Notes: a model not told the origin generated them from the letters alone. A DNA stretch of 14,616 nt from Acidobacteriota bacterium (GCA_021780055.1 JAJXZM010000197.1:1-14616), one strand, 5' to 3'; positions 1-7,458 are shown, numbered from the stretch's first letter. Made by a program: numbers and translations.

Positions 1-766
1 CGAAGATAAGAGCACTCGGAAGGAGCATGTCCACATCGATTTTTCCTGTTACCCTTTGGTAGATGGCGGCGGCATCTTCGACTTTTATACCGTTCAGGCT
101 CAGTTGCAGAAGCTCGCGGGTGGGCATGCGGTTACGCCGGTCACGAATGGCAACGATCACCCGTCGGGCCCTGCTCTTTTGCACCGCAGATAGGAGGGTC
201 TGCCCCAATGAACCATTCGACCCAAGCTCGCCTCCGGTAGCTCCGAGCCAGCCTACTAATTCCATTCCCAGTTCATGCCGGGTGCGAAGGACTTTAACAA
301 TTTCGTCGGCCCACTCTCCAGCCCCCAGCAGATATACACGCTCGCGAAAATACGGCTGGCGCACAAGCCAGGCGTAAAACACACGCCAACCCGATAGCGC
401 GAATGTCACAATAACAACACCAACAAGGAGGCTTCGCTTCCCAAGAAGGAGGTGAGGAAATACGTAGCCAAGGCCCGCCAGAAAACAACAAACCAGGCCG
501 AGCACAACCAACAGACGAGAATGAGACTCTTCCAGGAAGGAGCTTAGATTGACATCGTAGAGATCAAACAGGTCGAAGCCCACAATCGTTAACGCTGTTA
601 TGGCAATGATCTTATATAAGCCGTATTGATATCCCAGCACGATGAATGCATCGCGTCCAATACAAAAAATGACAGCGAGAGAGAAGGAAGCAAAGATAAT
701 CACTGGCTCCGTGACCACAAGTAGAAGTAGCCGAGTTGGAACATAGACATTGAACAAGCGAATCAT
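1..766 (-). CDS. Polyprenyl-phosphate sugar transferase of the PEP-CTERM/EPS system, N-terminal part (cut by window edge)
   Basis: The reading frame is open from the ATG at 766 to the window edge and gives 255 residues with no stop. The protein starts MIRLFNVYVPTRLLLLVV. It has several hydrophobic segments (about residues 10-36, 44-66, 84-106, 112-135) and then a Rossmann-like nucleotide-binding region (LLGAGEWA, residues 146-153). This is the architecture of the N-terminal half of EpsB/WbaP-type initiating enzymes, which transfer a sugar phosphate from a UDP-sugar to undecaprenyl phosphate at the inner membrane. The catalytic bacterial sugar transferase domain would lie beyond the left edge and cannot be checked. 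The start follows an AGGAAA-type ribosome site (776-781, spacer 9) and lies 21 bases after the tyrosine kinase stop, so it should be co-transcribed with the EPS operon. Membership of the XrtA-associated sugar transferase subfamily is inferred from neighbours and from this N-terminal half. Confidence 0.85.
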   Translation of the reverse strand, partial: MIRLFNVYVPTRLLLLVVTEPVIIFASFSLAVIFCIGRDAFIVLGYQYGLYKIIAITALTIVGFDLFDLYDVNLSSFLEESHSRLLVVLGLVCCFLAGLGYVFPHLLLGKRSLLVGVVIVTFALSGWRVFYAWLVRQPYFRERVYLLGAGEWADEIVKVLRTRHELGMELVGWLGATGGELGSNGSLGQTLLSAVQKSRARRVIVAIRDRRNRMPTRELLQLSLNGIKVEDAAAIYQRVTGKIDVDMLLPSALIF

Positions 767-787
767 CGGTTTCTATTTCCTGCGATC

Positions 788-1699
788 CTAAGCGTTCGGT
801 CTATTTGCTTCCATATAGTACCGGGATGAGCTGTACGCCGACCGGGAGCTCACACGGTTTAGAACAATGCCCAGCAGCTGCTTATCCCCAAACTCCCGAC
901 ACGCCTTTTGCGCCCAGGTCAGCGTTGTCGAGCCCGACCGAACAACCATGAGCACGCCGTCACATAGCTCTCCGAGGATCTTCGCGTCCGAAACGGGGAC
1001 AACAGGAGGCGAATCAAATACGATCCAATCGAAACTGGCTGACCATTTCCGCAGGAGTCCTTCAAGGCGACCATTTGTCAGCAGTTCGGTAGCCTCCTCC
1101 GTGTGGGAGCCGCCCGGGACAAGAAAGATGTTTTGCACCGACCCCTTTTGCACGATCATTTCCTCCCCGCAATTACCCTTGAGATACTCTGTCAGCCCCG
1201 GGGTCGGGGGAGCTCCAAAGGTCAGGTGCAGTTTAGAAAAGCGGAGATCCCCGTCGATCAGCAATACTCTGCAACCCTGCTGCGCAAGTGCTTGAGCGAG
1301 ATTCGCAACGACAAACGTTTTACCATCCTGAGAAAGCGGACTGCTGATCAGGATTCTATGCAGGGATCTCTGCTTTCGGAGGAGGTTTAGGCGAGTCCTC
1401 AACGTCCGGAACGCTTCCACGCTGGGGTCTGGTGATGATTGGCCAAGGACCAATAGTCTTGAGGGATCGGGCGCCCATGTGGAAGTTTCAAGGGCTTCGC
1501 ACCACTTTGTATTTATTTCGGGAAGATCGAGACCCAAAAGATGCTGCCTTGCTGCCGTATCGGCGAGGTCGCCCAGACCGTTCGACGGCATCTCCTCCGT
1601 TGCCGAGCCTTGCAGGTTGACTACTTCCCCGGCCTCGCGCGGAGCAGTATTCTGTTTCTCTCTCGCAGCCTTCTTCAGGGCATCGTGAATTCGACTCAT
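788..1699 (-). CDS. BY-type tyrosine autokinase (CpsD/CapB-like), PEP-CTERM locus subfamily
   Basis: The product is 303 residues. It opens with MSRIHDALKKAA, the N-terminal signature of exosortase-locus tyrosine autokinases. An EAFRTLRTRL segment (95-104) precedes a P-loop ending DGKT (119-128), a Walker A' (VLLIDGDLR, 145-153) and a Walker B (FDWIVFDSPP, 223-232). The C-terminus carries three tyrosines (Y289, Y294, Y295), a short version of the autophosphorylated Tyr cluster. In the family, such kinases cycle between phosphorylated and unphosphorylated forms and, with the Wzz-like membrane protein encoded two genes upstream, control polysaccharide polymerisation. I chose the ATG at 1699 because of the family N-terminus and a GAGGAA ribosome site (1704-1709). 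The frame stays open upstream to 1885, but those 62 residues overlap the ATPase gene and look non-native. The start is 43 bases past the ATPase stop. Confidence 0.9.
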   Translation of the reverse strand: MSRIHDALKKAAREKQNTAPREAGEVVNLQGSATEEMPSNGLGDLADTAARQHLLGLDLPEINTKWCEALETSTWAPDPSRLLVLGQSSPDPSVEAFRTLRTRLNLLRKQRSLHRILISSPLSQDGKTFVVANLAQALAQQGCRVLLIDGDLRFSKLHLTFGAPPTPGLTEYLKGNCGEEMIVQKGSVQNIFLVPGGSHTEEATELLTNGRLEGLLRKWSASFDWIVFDSPPVVPVSDAKILGELCDGVLMVVRSGSTTLTWAQKACREFGDKQLLGIVLNRVSSRSAYSSSRYYMEANRPNA

Positions 1700-1742
1700 T
1701 GGATTCCTCGGTTCCTTGGGCGCAATTGGTCCTTGGTTGTTT

Positions 1743-2624
1743 TCACGTCTTGAGATGGCCGTCCGATACGAAGCCTTCCTTACCCGGATTCTCAGTCCCC
1801 CCGGGCGCTTCATCAGCACCCAGGTCGAACTCGGAGGCAATTCCCTCGACACAGCTGGACGAAACGGAAACGGCTCCTTCGACATAGGCAGCGATTAAGG
1901 CGTGGTCGCACAGCAAATTGATAAGCCGGGGGACACCCAGCGAATGCTTGTAAATGGCCGCAATCGCTTCTGGACCAAAAAGAGAATTCCCTTCCCTTCC
2001 CGCCTTGGCTAACCGGCTTGAAACATAGTTGTGGGTTTCTTCAGCTGTAAGAGCACGCGTTCGGCATCGCAACGTTATGCGCTGGCGAAGCTGTCGAAGC
2101 CGCGGGTCCCGAAGCTTATGTTCCAGCTCAGGCTGGCCGCACAGGACGATCTGAAGCAGTTTTTCCGTCTGTGTTTCAAGATTTGTCAATAAACGGATTT
2201 CCTCCAGGAGATCCATTGAAAGACACTGTGCTTCGTCGATGACCAAAACGGCAGTCTCATTGGCTTTGTAGCGTTGTAACAACCACTGATTCAGGCGCGA
2301 TAACTTTTGACCTTTAGAAAGCGATTCGCACGGCAAGCCGAAGTCGGATAACACATAGTCCAGAAACTCCAAAAGGTCCAGTCTGGGATTAAAAACAAAC
2401 GCCGCAGGTATTTTCGCGTCACGCAGCCAATCGAGAAATAGGTTCAGGATGGTCGTCTTCCCTGTGCCCACTTCACCCGTCAGCTCGATGAAACCCCTCC
2501 GGTCCAAAACACCGTACCTCAGGCAAGCGAACGCTTCTTCAGTTTCCTTCGTCGCAAACAAGAAGCGCGGATCTGGGGTGACGTTGAAGGGCTTTTTTTT
2601 AAGTCCAAAATGAGTCACGTACAT
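1743..2624 (-). CDS. ExeA/GspA-like AAA ATPase of the PEP-CTERM EPS locus
   Basis: The product is 293 residues, beginning MYVTHFGLKKKPFN, the typical opening of the secretion-ATPase subfamily found in exosortase loci (family MYxxFFGLxxxPF). Walker A is GEVGTGKTT (50-58), Walker B VLVIDEAQ (126-133), followed by a GQPEL motif (163-167) and LRQRI (179-183). The C-terminal 25 or so residues are acidic and probably disordered. The protein should be a cytosolic ATPase at the inner membrane; its exact job in EPS export is not established. Start choice is open. An upstream in-frame ATG at 2651 overlaps the preceding stop as ATGA, which favours translational coupling, but has no visible ribosome site. 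The ATG at 2624 matches the family N-terminus and follows a GGGG stretch about 9 bases upstream. I prefer 2624; the alternative adds 9 residues. Confidence 0.88.
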   Translation of the reverse strand: MYVTHFGLKKKPFNVTPDPRFLFATKETEEAFACLRYGVLDRRGFIELTGEVGTGKTTILNLFLDWLRDAKIPAAFVFNPRLDLLEFLDYVLSDFGLPCESLSKGQKLSRLNQWLLQRYKANETAVLVIDEAQCLSMDLLEEIRLLTNLETQTEKLLQIVLCGQPELEHKLRDPRLRQLRQRITLRCRTRALTAEETHNYVSSRLAKAGREGNSLFGPEAIAAIYKHSLGVPRLINLLCDHALIAAYVEGAVSVSSSCVEGIASEFDLGADEAPGGTENPGKEGFVSDGHLKT

Positions 2625-2647
2625 TCGATCATGCCCCGTTCCCCATC

Positions 2648-4249
2648 TCATAAGAGGGTATGGCGCTTTTCCCCGGTGCCCGAGGATGCCTTATTCTCCA
2701 GCTTTAGAACAGCCGTCGGAACCGCCACCAGGCTTGGGATCCCCAGCAACGCTTCGACGTCAAGTTCAGTTCGGAGAATTCGCTCGCGTCCTTCGAGCCA
2801 CCAGATCAACCCCAAACCGACCATAAGGCCTAACCCCAAGCCGGCAAGCCCAAAGAGCGGCCGGTTGGGGAAAGTAGGATTTACGGGTAAATCAGCTGGA
2901 TCTAGAACACGGAATTGTTCGCCCTGCTGCTGGCTTTGGAGATCAGCAGCCATTGAAGACTCCTGCTTCTTCCTTAGCAGTCCGTCGTAGAAGCTTAAAG
3001 CGGTTTGATGGTCTCTCGTAATCCCCTTATATTTCTCTTCAATGGCGGGACTCATCTCAATTCGCGATTGATAGAGGGCCACCTGCTCCTTCAGACGCTT
3101 CTGCTCCTGCCGGAGAGTTTTCAAGTTCTCTTCGTCCGCTCGAAGCTGGCTCCGCAACTGCTGAATCTGCGCCGGCTCAGCGGGAAGGGGTTGCTGAGGC
3201 TTTGCCTCGGATTTCGAATCATTTTTTGGCTTATCCTCTGAATCAGGCCCCACATCCTGGCTTTGGATCTTCTTCTTGAGTAGAGCAATCGCAGCTTCCT
3301 GACTGACCACGTCGGGATACTTGTCGGTATATTGGGATTTCAATTGAATCAGATTCGCTTCCATTTGCGCGAGTTGTTGGCGCAACTTATCCTTGTCCGA
3401 TCCTTCCTGGGTACTATTCGCCTTTAAGGCTGCCAGCTGTTGGTCCAGGAACGACTCAACATAGGCCTTATCTTGCGAAGTTCTCTGAATCGATTCATTT
3501 ACCCCCTCGAGTTGAATGTTAAGCGTCGTAAGAATGCTGAGGTTGGTTTGGGTATCATCAGGAAGCGCGCCCAGATACTTCTGCTTGAACTGTGCCAACC
3601 GGGCGTCTTGCTCGTCCAGCCGGTTTTTCGCGTCCTGCAACTGGGATGCAAGAAAATTGGTTGTTCCCTGCGCCGCCTGTTCGCGAAATCGGATGTCCTG
3701 GTCGATAAACATCGAGGTGATCCGATCACAGACCTGCTGTGCCACTTGGGGGGTGCTATAGGTAAAGCTGATATGGAACCCCGGGAGACTCCCTTTCGGG
3801 TCTCGGATCACAGATTCCACAGGCTTTACAGAGATGGCAGCACGTGTTTGCGCAACGCGCGATTCCATGGTCGCTTCGGCCCCTTGCCCCAGTAATTGCC
3901 CCAGGAACCCTGTTACATACTTGAAGTGCCTCAGATCGAAAACCTCTTTGTCTTTAAAAAGCCCGTAGTTATCAATCACGGATTGCAGACGGGTGCGGCT
4001 AAAGATCTGTTCTTCCAGGGTTGCTAATCGCTGATCCAGGTCAGAACTGAATACAGGCTGTACAAAGTTATCAGGAACTTGCTGCCGCTCTACAAGCACC
4101 AGAGATTGGGAAGTGTAACGATTAATCAATAACACTGAGACCCCGTAGGCAAGAGCTGCCCCAACAACGGCGGGAAGAAATAGCAGCAACCATCGCCGGC
4201 GCAGGATGTCCACATAATCGTCGATATTGAGTCCCCTTTGCTGTAGCAT
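2648..4249 (-). CDS. Wzz/GumC-like polysaccharide chain-length determinant (PCP), XrtA-associated type
   Basis: The product is 533 residues with the polysaccharide co-polymerase layout. There is a short cytosolic N-terminus (GLNIDDYVDILRRRW), TM1 at about 20-42, a long periplasmic region rich in Gln, Glu, Lys and Leu heptads predicted as coiled coil (roughly 200-430), and the Pro-rich DPADLPVNPTFPNRP segment. TM2 follows at about 464-485, then a cytosolic tail with LLGIPSLVAVPT. No kinase domain is fused; the BY kinase is separate two genes downstream. It probably sets chain length and links the kinase to the export complex. The ATG at 4249 has a clear GGAGAG ribosome site (4256-4261). A longer in-frame start at 4306 would overlap the barrel gene and is less likely. 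Its TGA overlaps a possible ATG of the ATPase gene. Confidence 0.92.
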   Translation of the reverse strand: MLQQRGLNIDDYVDILRRRWLLLFLPAVVGAALAYGVSVLLINRYTSQSLVLVERQQVPDNFVQPVFSSDLDQRLATLEEQIFSRTRLQSVIDNYGLFKDKEVFDLRHFKYVTGFLGQLLGQGAEATMESRVAQTRAAISVKPVESVIRDPKGSLPGFHISFTYSTPQVAQQVCDRITSMFIDQDIRFREQAAQGTTNFLASQLQDAKNRLDEQDARLAQFKQKYLGALPDDTQTNLSILTTLNIQLEGVNESIQRTSQDKAYVESFLDQQLAALKANSTQEGSDKDKLRQQLAQMEANLIQLKSQYTDKYPDVVSQEAAIALLKKKIQSQDVGPDSEDKPKNDSKSEAKPQQPLPAEPAQIQQLRSQLRADEENLKTLRQEQKRLKEQVALYQSRIEMSPAIEEKYKGITRDHQTALSFYDGLLRKKQESSMAADLQSQQQGEQFRVLDPADLPVNPTFPNRPLFGLAGLGLGLMVGLGLIWWLEGRERILRTELDVEALLGIPSLVAVPTAVLKLENKASSGTGEKRHTLL

Positions 4250-4255
4250 GTTCAA

Positions 4256-4261
4256 CTCTCC
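4256..4261 (-). promoter_or_regulatory. Shine-Dalgarno site that fixes the Wzz-like start
   Basis: GGAGAG on the minus strand sits 6 bases before the ATG at 4249. This supports that start over the upstream in-frame ATG at 4306. Confidence 0.7.
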
Positions 4262-4275
4262 AGGGCCGCCCTCTT

Positions 4276-5721
4276 CTAGTGGAGGGCAATCGGCCGACCC
4301 CGCCAACTAAAACCAATACTCGCAATATGGCGCAGGAATGCGCCTTCACATTGCCCGCCCGGGCACGTCGGCGCATTTGCAGTTTCCCGCTGAAACTGGT
4401 AACTCACAAAAAAGCTCATGGTTCTGCCTAACAGACGGCTAAGACTTGCGCCGCCTTGCCATGTGTTGAATTTTGACCCTGGAATCACGCCTCCCGAGCC
4501 GGAAAGAGCCCTGTTCTGGGCGTAACCGAAGTCCATTGAACCTTTGAACCTTCGGCCTAACTGGTGGCCGATTCCCCCAGTAACCTGATCCGTTTCAGCA
4601 CCGTAGAGCACTCCAGATCCCGGACTGATGTAACGAACGTAATCCAAGTGGATATCTCCCCGGTGCAACAGGTACTGAAGGGAATCAAAGGTGCTGAAGA
4701 AAATGTTTGTGACAGAACCGCCGGTCGGTTGGTTGATGACACTTACCAGAGGTCCGCCCGATAGCTTTAAAGCGAGTTTCCCGGTAATTCTTCTTCCGTA
4801 GGCAATCTGCACCGAATGCCCGGCAATATCCTCGTAAAGACCGTTAAAATTTATGTCGCTATAGGTGTAGTACAAGCCCATGTTGTCACGAGGGGTAAGC
4901 GAACGGTCGTAGCCAATTGACGTCATGTAGTAATTTGAATCGATAAATCCTGAGGTAAAGTAATGGAGAAGTCCATAAGCTCCCGAAGCAGAAATCGAAG
5001 ACCGAGGCGTTATGCTGTAATCGACCTCGACGGCCGAAACATTGCTGATGGGGCGGGAGTTACCGGTCAATATCGACTGGTTCGGCACTAACGAGGGGTT
5101 GAGCACATTGTTGAATCCAGTTCCGAATCCCTGAGCAAAACCCGGGAGCCCGTTAAACCCCGGAAAGCCAAAAGAAGATTCGGGCAAATAGGAAAACTGG
5201 TCCATGAGGTCAGTTTTCCAGCGCTTCCCATTGATTTGCTCATCAATCGTCAACGAATGGAAGCTTTCAAACTTGCCTAAGTTATTGCCGTAATATGTAG
5301 TCAGCGGGCGCGATGACATAATTTCTCCGCCCGCGTAAGACAAGTTGAACTGCGACCGACGGTTAATCCGCTGCAGAGCAAGACTCCCCGATACAGATCC
5401 CCGGTATAGGATATCCGTTCCTGTTCCGTCCGAAGCGCCGTTCGGGTTTGTGTCTAAATAGCTCGAAATCTGAATGGCTGGTAGAAGAAAGCTTCTCTCT
5501 TCCCCTACTGATCCAGGGCTGTATGCTCTAACGCTAGAAAGAGACGGACCGTTATCTTGCTGTGCAGGACGCTGTGCAGGATTTGTCGTTTGACTCCCCG
5601 CCTTGTACTGTCCAGCGTTATCGTCGGGTCCTTGAGTTTGTGCCCCGCCCTGTTGCGCGCAATAGGTTGCACGCCCGACAATCAAGGAAGCCGTAATTAG
5701 AAGACACATATGCTTAAGCAC
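4276..5721 (-). CDS. Outer-membrane beta-barrel protein of the PEP-CTERM EPS locus (putative polysaccharide exit porin)
   Basis: The product is 481 residues. A hydrophobic N-terminal export signal (about residues 5-20) is followed by a Gln/Asn/Gly/Pro-rich linker to about residue 65. The rest is an alternating hydrophobic/polar beta-strand pattern with many aromatic residues and turns (for example SASGAYGLLHYFTSGFI and MGLYYTYSDINF) up to a terminal strand (ASIGFSW). This matches the uncharacterised barrel proteins associated with PEP-CTERM systems. The start is GTG at 5721, five bases after the export gene stop. An ATG at 5709 is also possible, but it would remove the positively charged start of the signal peptide. 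Its position directly after a short OPX export protein suggests a Wzp-like partner barrel. The export role is inference; the barrel fold is well supported by pattern. Confidence 0.82.
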   Translation of the reverse strand: MLKHMCLLITASLIVGRATYCAQQGGAQTQGPDDNAGQYKAGSQTTNPAQRPAQQDNGPSLSSVRAYSPGSVGEERSFLLPAIQISSYLDTNPNGASDGTGTDILYRGSVSGSLALQRINRRSQFNLSYAGGEIMSSRPLTTYYGNNLGKFESFHSLTIDEQINGKRWKTDLMDQFSYLPESSFGFPGFNGLPGFAQGFGTGFNNVLNPSLVPNQSILTGNSRPISNVSAVEVDYSITPRSSISASGAYGLLHYFTSGFIDSNYYMTSIGYDRSLTPRDNMGLYYTYSDINFNGLYEDIAGHSVQIAYGRRITGKLALKLSGGPLVSVINQPTGGSVTNIFFSTFDSLQYLLHRGDIHLDYVRYISPGSGVLYGAETDQVTGGIGHQLGRRFKGSMDFGYAQNRALSGSGGVIPGSKFNTWQGGASLSRLLGRTMSFFVSYQFQRETANAPTCPGGQCEGAFLRHIASIGFSWRGRPIALH

Positions 5722-5726
5722 TGGAT

Positions 5727-6347
5727 TCAGGGAACAATAATGGTGTCCCCAGCCCGTAAAACAAACGCCTGTAATCCCGGATCGCCTCGAACTGCTGCTT
5801 TGTAGTCGAATGGGTGTCGCTCCTCTTTTACGCCATTATTCCGGAGAATGTAGATCTTTTTTCGGTTCGCATATTGGGTGAATCCACCGGCCGCCGAAAG
5901 AGCCTGCAGCACTGTCATGTTCGAGTAAAGCTGCTCGGGGCCAGGCCGATTGACTTCCCCGAGCACGTAAATTCGTTGGCTGTTGATAGCAGTTACAATG
6001 ACCGTGACCTGGGGATCGGAAACATACTTCCGCAACGACTCCTGAATTGAATTTCCGAGGTCCATGGGCGTCATGCCGGCCGCCTGAACATCACCCAGGA
6101 GGGGTAACGAGATCTTTCCGTCGGGCCGAACCGGAATGGAGCGGGTCAACTCGGGTTGTTTCCACACATCGACATCAAGGACATCCTCAGCGCCGATAAT
6201 GTAATTCTTGTTTTGTGTGGCCGCCCTGTGTGGAGAAACGGCTGAACGGCTCTCTGCTGCTGGCGCCTGCGCTTGGCCATGTAAACTGCGGGAGCTTGCA
6301 ACGACCGTTATCATCAACCCCAACACCATGATTACCTTGAATCTCAT
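5727..6347 (-). CDS. Periplasmic polysaccharide export (OPX/Wza-like) protein, short form
   Basis: The product is 206 residues. A Sec signal peptide (MRFKVIMVLGLMITVVAS, cleavage probably near residue 26-28) precedes a poly_export domain (about 47-119, with YIIGAEDVLDVDVWKQPEL and VRPDGKISLPLLGDV) and one SLBB-type domain (about 124-172, RIYVLGEVNRPG). The protein ends directly at GDTIIVP. It has no lipobox and no cysteine at all, and it lacks the C-terminal amphipathic helix that forms the outer-membrane pore in E. coli Wza. It is therefore probably fully periplasmic and needs a partner in the outer membrane, plausibly the next gene. An in-frame ATG at 6365 would add six residues (MGERSL); I prefer 6347 for the clean signal peptide and a purine-rich GAAAGAAG upstream. 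The upstream regulator stops at 6358, about 10 bases before this start. Confidence 0.9.
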   Translation of the reverse strand: MRFKVIMVLGLMITVVASSRSLHGQAQAPAAESRSAVSPHRAATQNKNYIIGAEDVLDVDVWKQPELTRSIPVRPDGKISLPLLGDVQAAGMTPMDLGNSIQESLRKYVSDPQVTVIVTAINSQRIYVLGEVNRPGPEQLYSNMTVLQALSAAGGFTQYANRKKIYILRNNGVKEERHPFDYKAAVRGDPGLQAFVLRAGDTIIVP

Positions 6348-6357
6348 GAGACTTCTT

Positions 6358-7341
6358 TCACCCATTCTCAGTTTCTGAAATAGGATCGACTCCGATTTGT
6401 TTAAGTTTGTACAAGAGGGCTTTATAGCTGATCCCCAACTCTTTTGCAGCGCGTTTACGATTCCACCGTGTGTGGTCGAGCGCCTTCAGAATCAATTGAT
6501 TTTCAACCTCACGGGCCGCGGTGCGTGCCGCCTCCTTTAACGAAATCGCCGTCGACGGCCTCTTCTCAGGATTTGCTTCCCCTTTCGAGGACAGAACATC
6601 GGCCAATGCCAGTTCTTCATCCCCCAGCACCACAATTCGCTTGGCGGCATTCTTAAGTTGGCGAATATTCCCTGGCCACGAATAGTTTTGCAGTGCTTGA
6701 AGAGCTCCGGGACTGAGTAACGGCTTCCCCTTTCCAACCTGGCCGGAGTACTTGGTAAGAAACAGATCAGCAAGGGCCGGGATGTCTTCCCTGCGTTGAC
6801 ACAGGCGAGGCAATCGAATACAGATACCGTTGAGGCGATAGTAGAGCTCCTCGCGAAAACGGCCTGCTTCCACCTCGTTCTTGAGGCTGTTCGAGGCAGA
6901 GGAGATTAAGCGAACGGCAAAATTACTGTCGGTCTCCGTCGCAGCCTCCTCCGGAAGACACTGAAGTAACTTCTGCTGGCAGGCGGGGCTCAGTTCGCTG
7001 ACGCCATCGAGGAAGAGAGTCATCCCGGGAGATGACACCGGAGGGCGTTTCCCATCGTTTTGCCCTTGCAAGAGCTTTCCGAAAGCCGGGACGCTTAAGC
7101 TGCTGCACACGCACTTGACGAAGGGCCCATTTTTCCTTAGAGAAAGCCGATGAATCGAACGAGCCGTCACTTCCTTTCCGGTCCCACTATCTCCAATGAT
7201 GAGAACCGGCATCTCCGTCTTCGCTACCTCGACGATGATCCGTTCAACGGCTAGTCCTGCCGGGCTCCGAGAAACCAGAACCCTATCGTCAGCGAGGGCC
7301 ATTCGAGCAAATTCCGTGACAGCCGTGGTACGGGATTCCAC
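6358..7341 (-). CDS. Degenerate NtrC/PspF-like enhancer-binding protein lacking GAFTGA, with Fis-type HTH
   Basis: The product is 327 residues: a short N-terminus with no receiver domain, an AAA+ domain (about 22-245) and a Fis-type HTH (about 283-317, WNRKRAAKELGISYKALLYK). Walker A (GDSGTGKE, 50-57), the FREELYYRL arginine-finger region (162-170) and WPGNIRQLKN (222-231) are kept. Two core features are missing. The region that should read ESELFGxxxGAFTGA is shortened and replaced by unrelated sequence (about 83-105), and Walker B reads TLFLDG instead of TLFLDE (G113). Without GAFTGA it should not remodel sigma-54 holoenzyme; without the glutamate it should hydrolyse ATP poorly. Its HTH is nearly the same as in the intact regulator at 12202-13263. 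It is the first gene of the EPS operon. The GTG start at 7341 follows a strong AGGAGG (7351-7356) and lies about 67 bases after the predicted start site of the 7418-7433 promoter. Family assignment is sure; the role as brake or co-regulator is inference. Confidence 0.92.
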   Translation of the reverse strand: MESRTTAVTEFARMALADDRVLVSRSPAGLAVERIIVEVAKTEMPVLIIGDSGTGKEVTARSIHRLSLRKNGPFVKCVCSSLSVPAFGKLLQGQNDGKRPPVSSPGMTLFLDGVSELSPACQQKLLQCLPEEAATETDSNFAVRLISSASNSLKNEVEAGRFREELYYRLNGICIRLPRLCQRREDIPALADLFLTKYSGQVGKGKPLLSPGALQALQNYSWPGNIRQLKNAAKRIVVLGDEELALADVLSSKGEANPEKRPSTAISLKEAARTAAREVENQLILKALDHTRWNRKRAAKELGISYKALLYKLKQIGVDPISETENG

Positions 7342-7350
7342 GTCCGTCTA

Positions 7351-7356
7351 CCTCCT
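7351..7356 (-). promoter_or_regulatory. Shine-Dalgarno site supporting a GTG start
   Basis: A perfect AGGAGG on the minus strand lies 9 bases before the GTG at 7341. It is the reason for accepting this non-ATG start. Confidence 0.7.
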
Positions 7357-7384
7357 GGCAAAGCAACTCTGAAATGTGCTTGAG

Positions 7385-7404
7385 ACCGCGCTTTCGCGAG
7401 CGGT
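7385..7404 (-). other. 5' UTR hairpin with GAAA tetraloop in the EPS operon leader
   Basis: On the minus strand the 20 bases read ACCG-CT-CGC-GAAA-GCG-CGGT. They can fold into a 4+3 bp stem with a 2-base bulge and a GNRA-type loop. It begins only a few bases after the transcription start predicted from the sigma-54-like promoter at 7418-7433, so it would sit near the 5' end of the mRNA. A role in transcript stability is inference. Confidence 0.4.
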
Positions 7405-7417
7405 GAACTATAAGGTA

Positions 7418-7433
7418 TGCAACTGGTGGGCCA
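7418..7433 (-). promoter_or_regulatory. Sigma-54 (-24/-12) promoter of the EPS operon
   Basis: The minus strand reads TGGCCCACCAGTTGCA, against the consensus TGGCACG-N4-TTGCW. Ten of 12 specified positions match, with the invariant GG-N10-GC spacing. The predicted start of transcription is near 7408, leaving a leader of about 67 bases before the GTG at 7341. It lies in a gene-free stretch exactly where the operon promoter is expected. The recognising activator is probably the intact enhancer-binding protein at 12202-13263. Confidence 0.8.
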
Positions 7434-7443
7434 CTTTCAGAGC

Positions 7444-7458
7444 AACCGGGCCGTGAAT
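7444..7458 (+). promoter_or_regulatory. Candidate regulator site, AACCGG-N3-GTGAAT
   Basis: The plus strand reads AACCGG-GCC-GTGAAT. The same 12 specified bases with the same 3-base gap occur at 12031-12045, upstream of the exosortase promoter and in the same orientation. Here the site lies 12 bases upstream of the -24 box. It may bind one of the two related HTH regulators. This rests on a match of two copies only. Confidence 0.35.

Noticed and set aside
1700..1885. 62-residue N-terminal extension of the tyrosine kinase
   Set aside because: It overlaps the ATPase gene, has no family similarity, and the family start MSRIHDALKK at 1699 has its own ribosome site.
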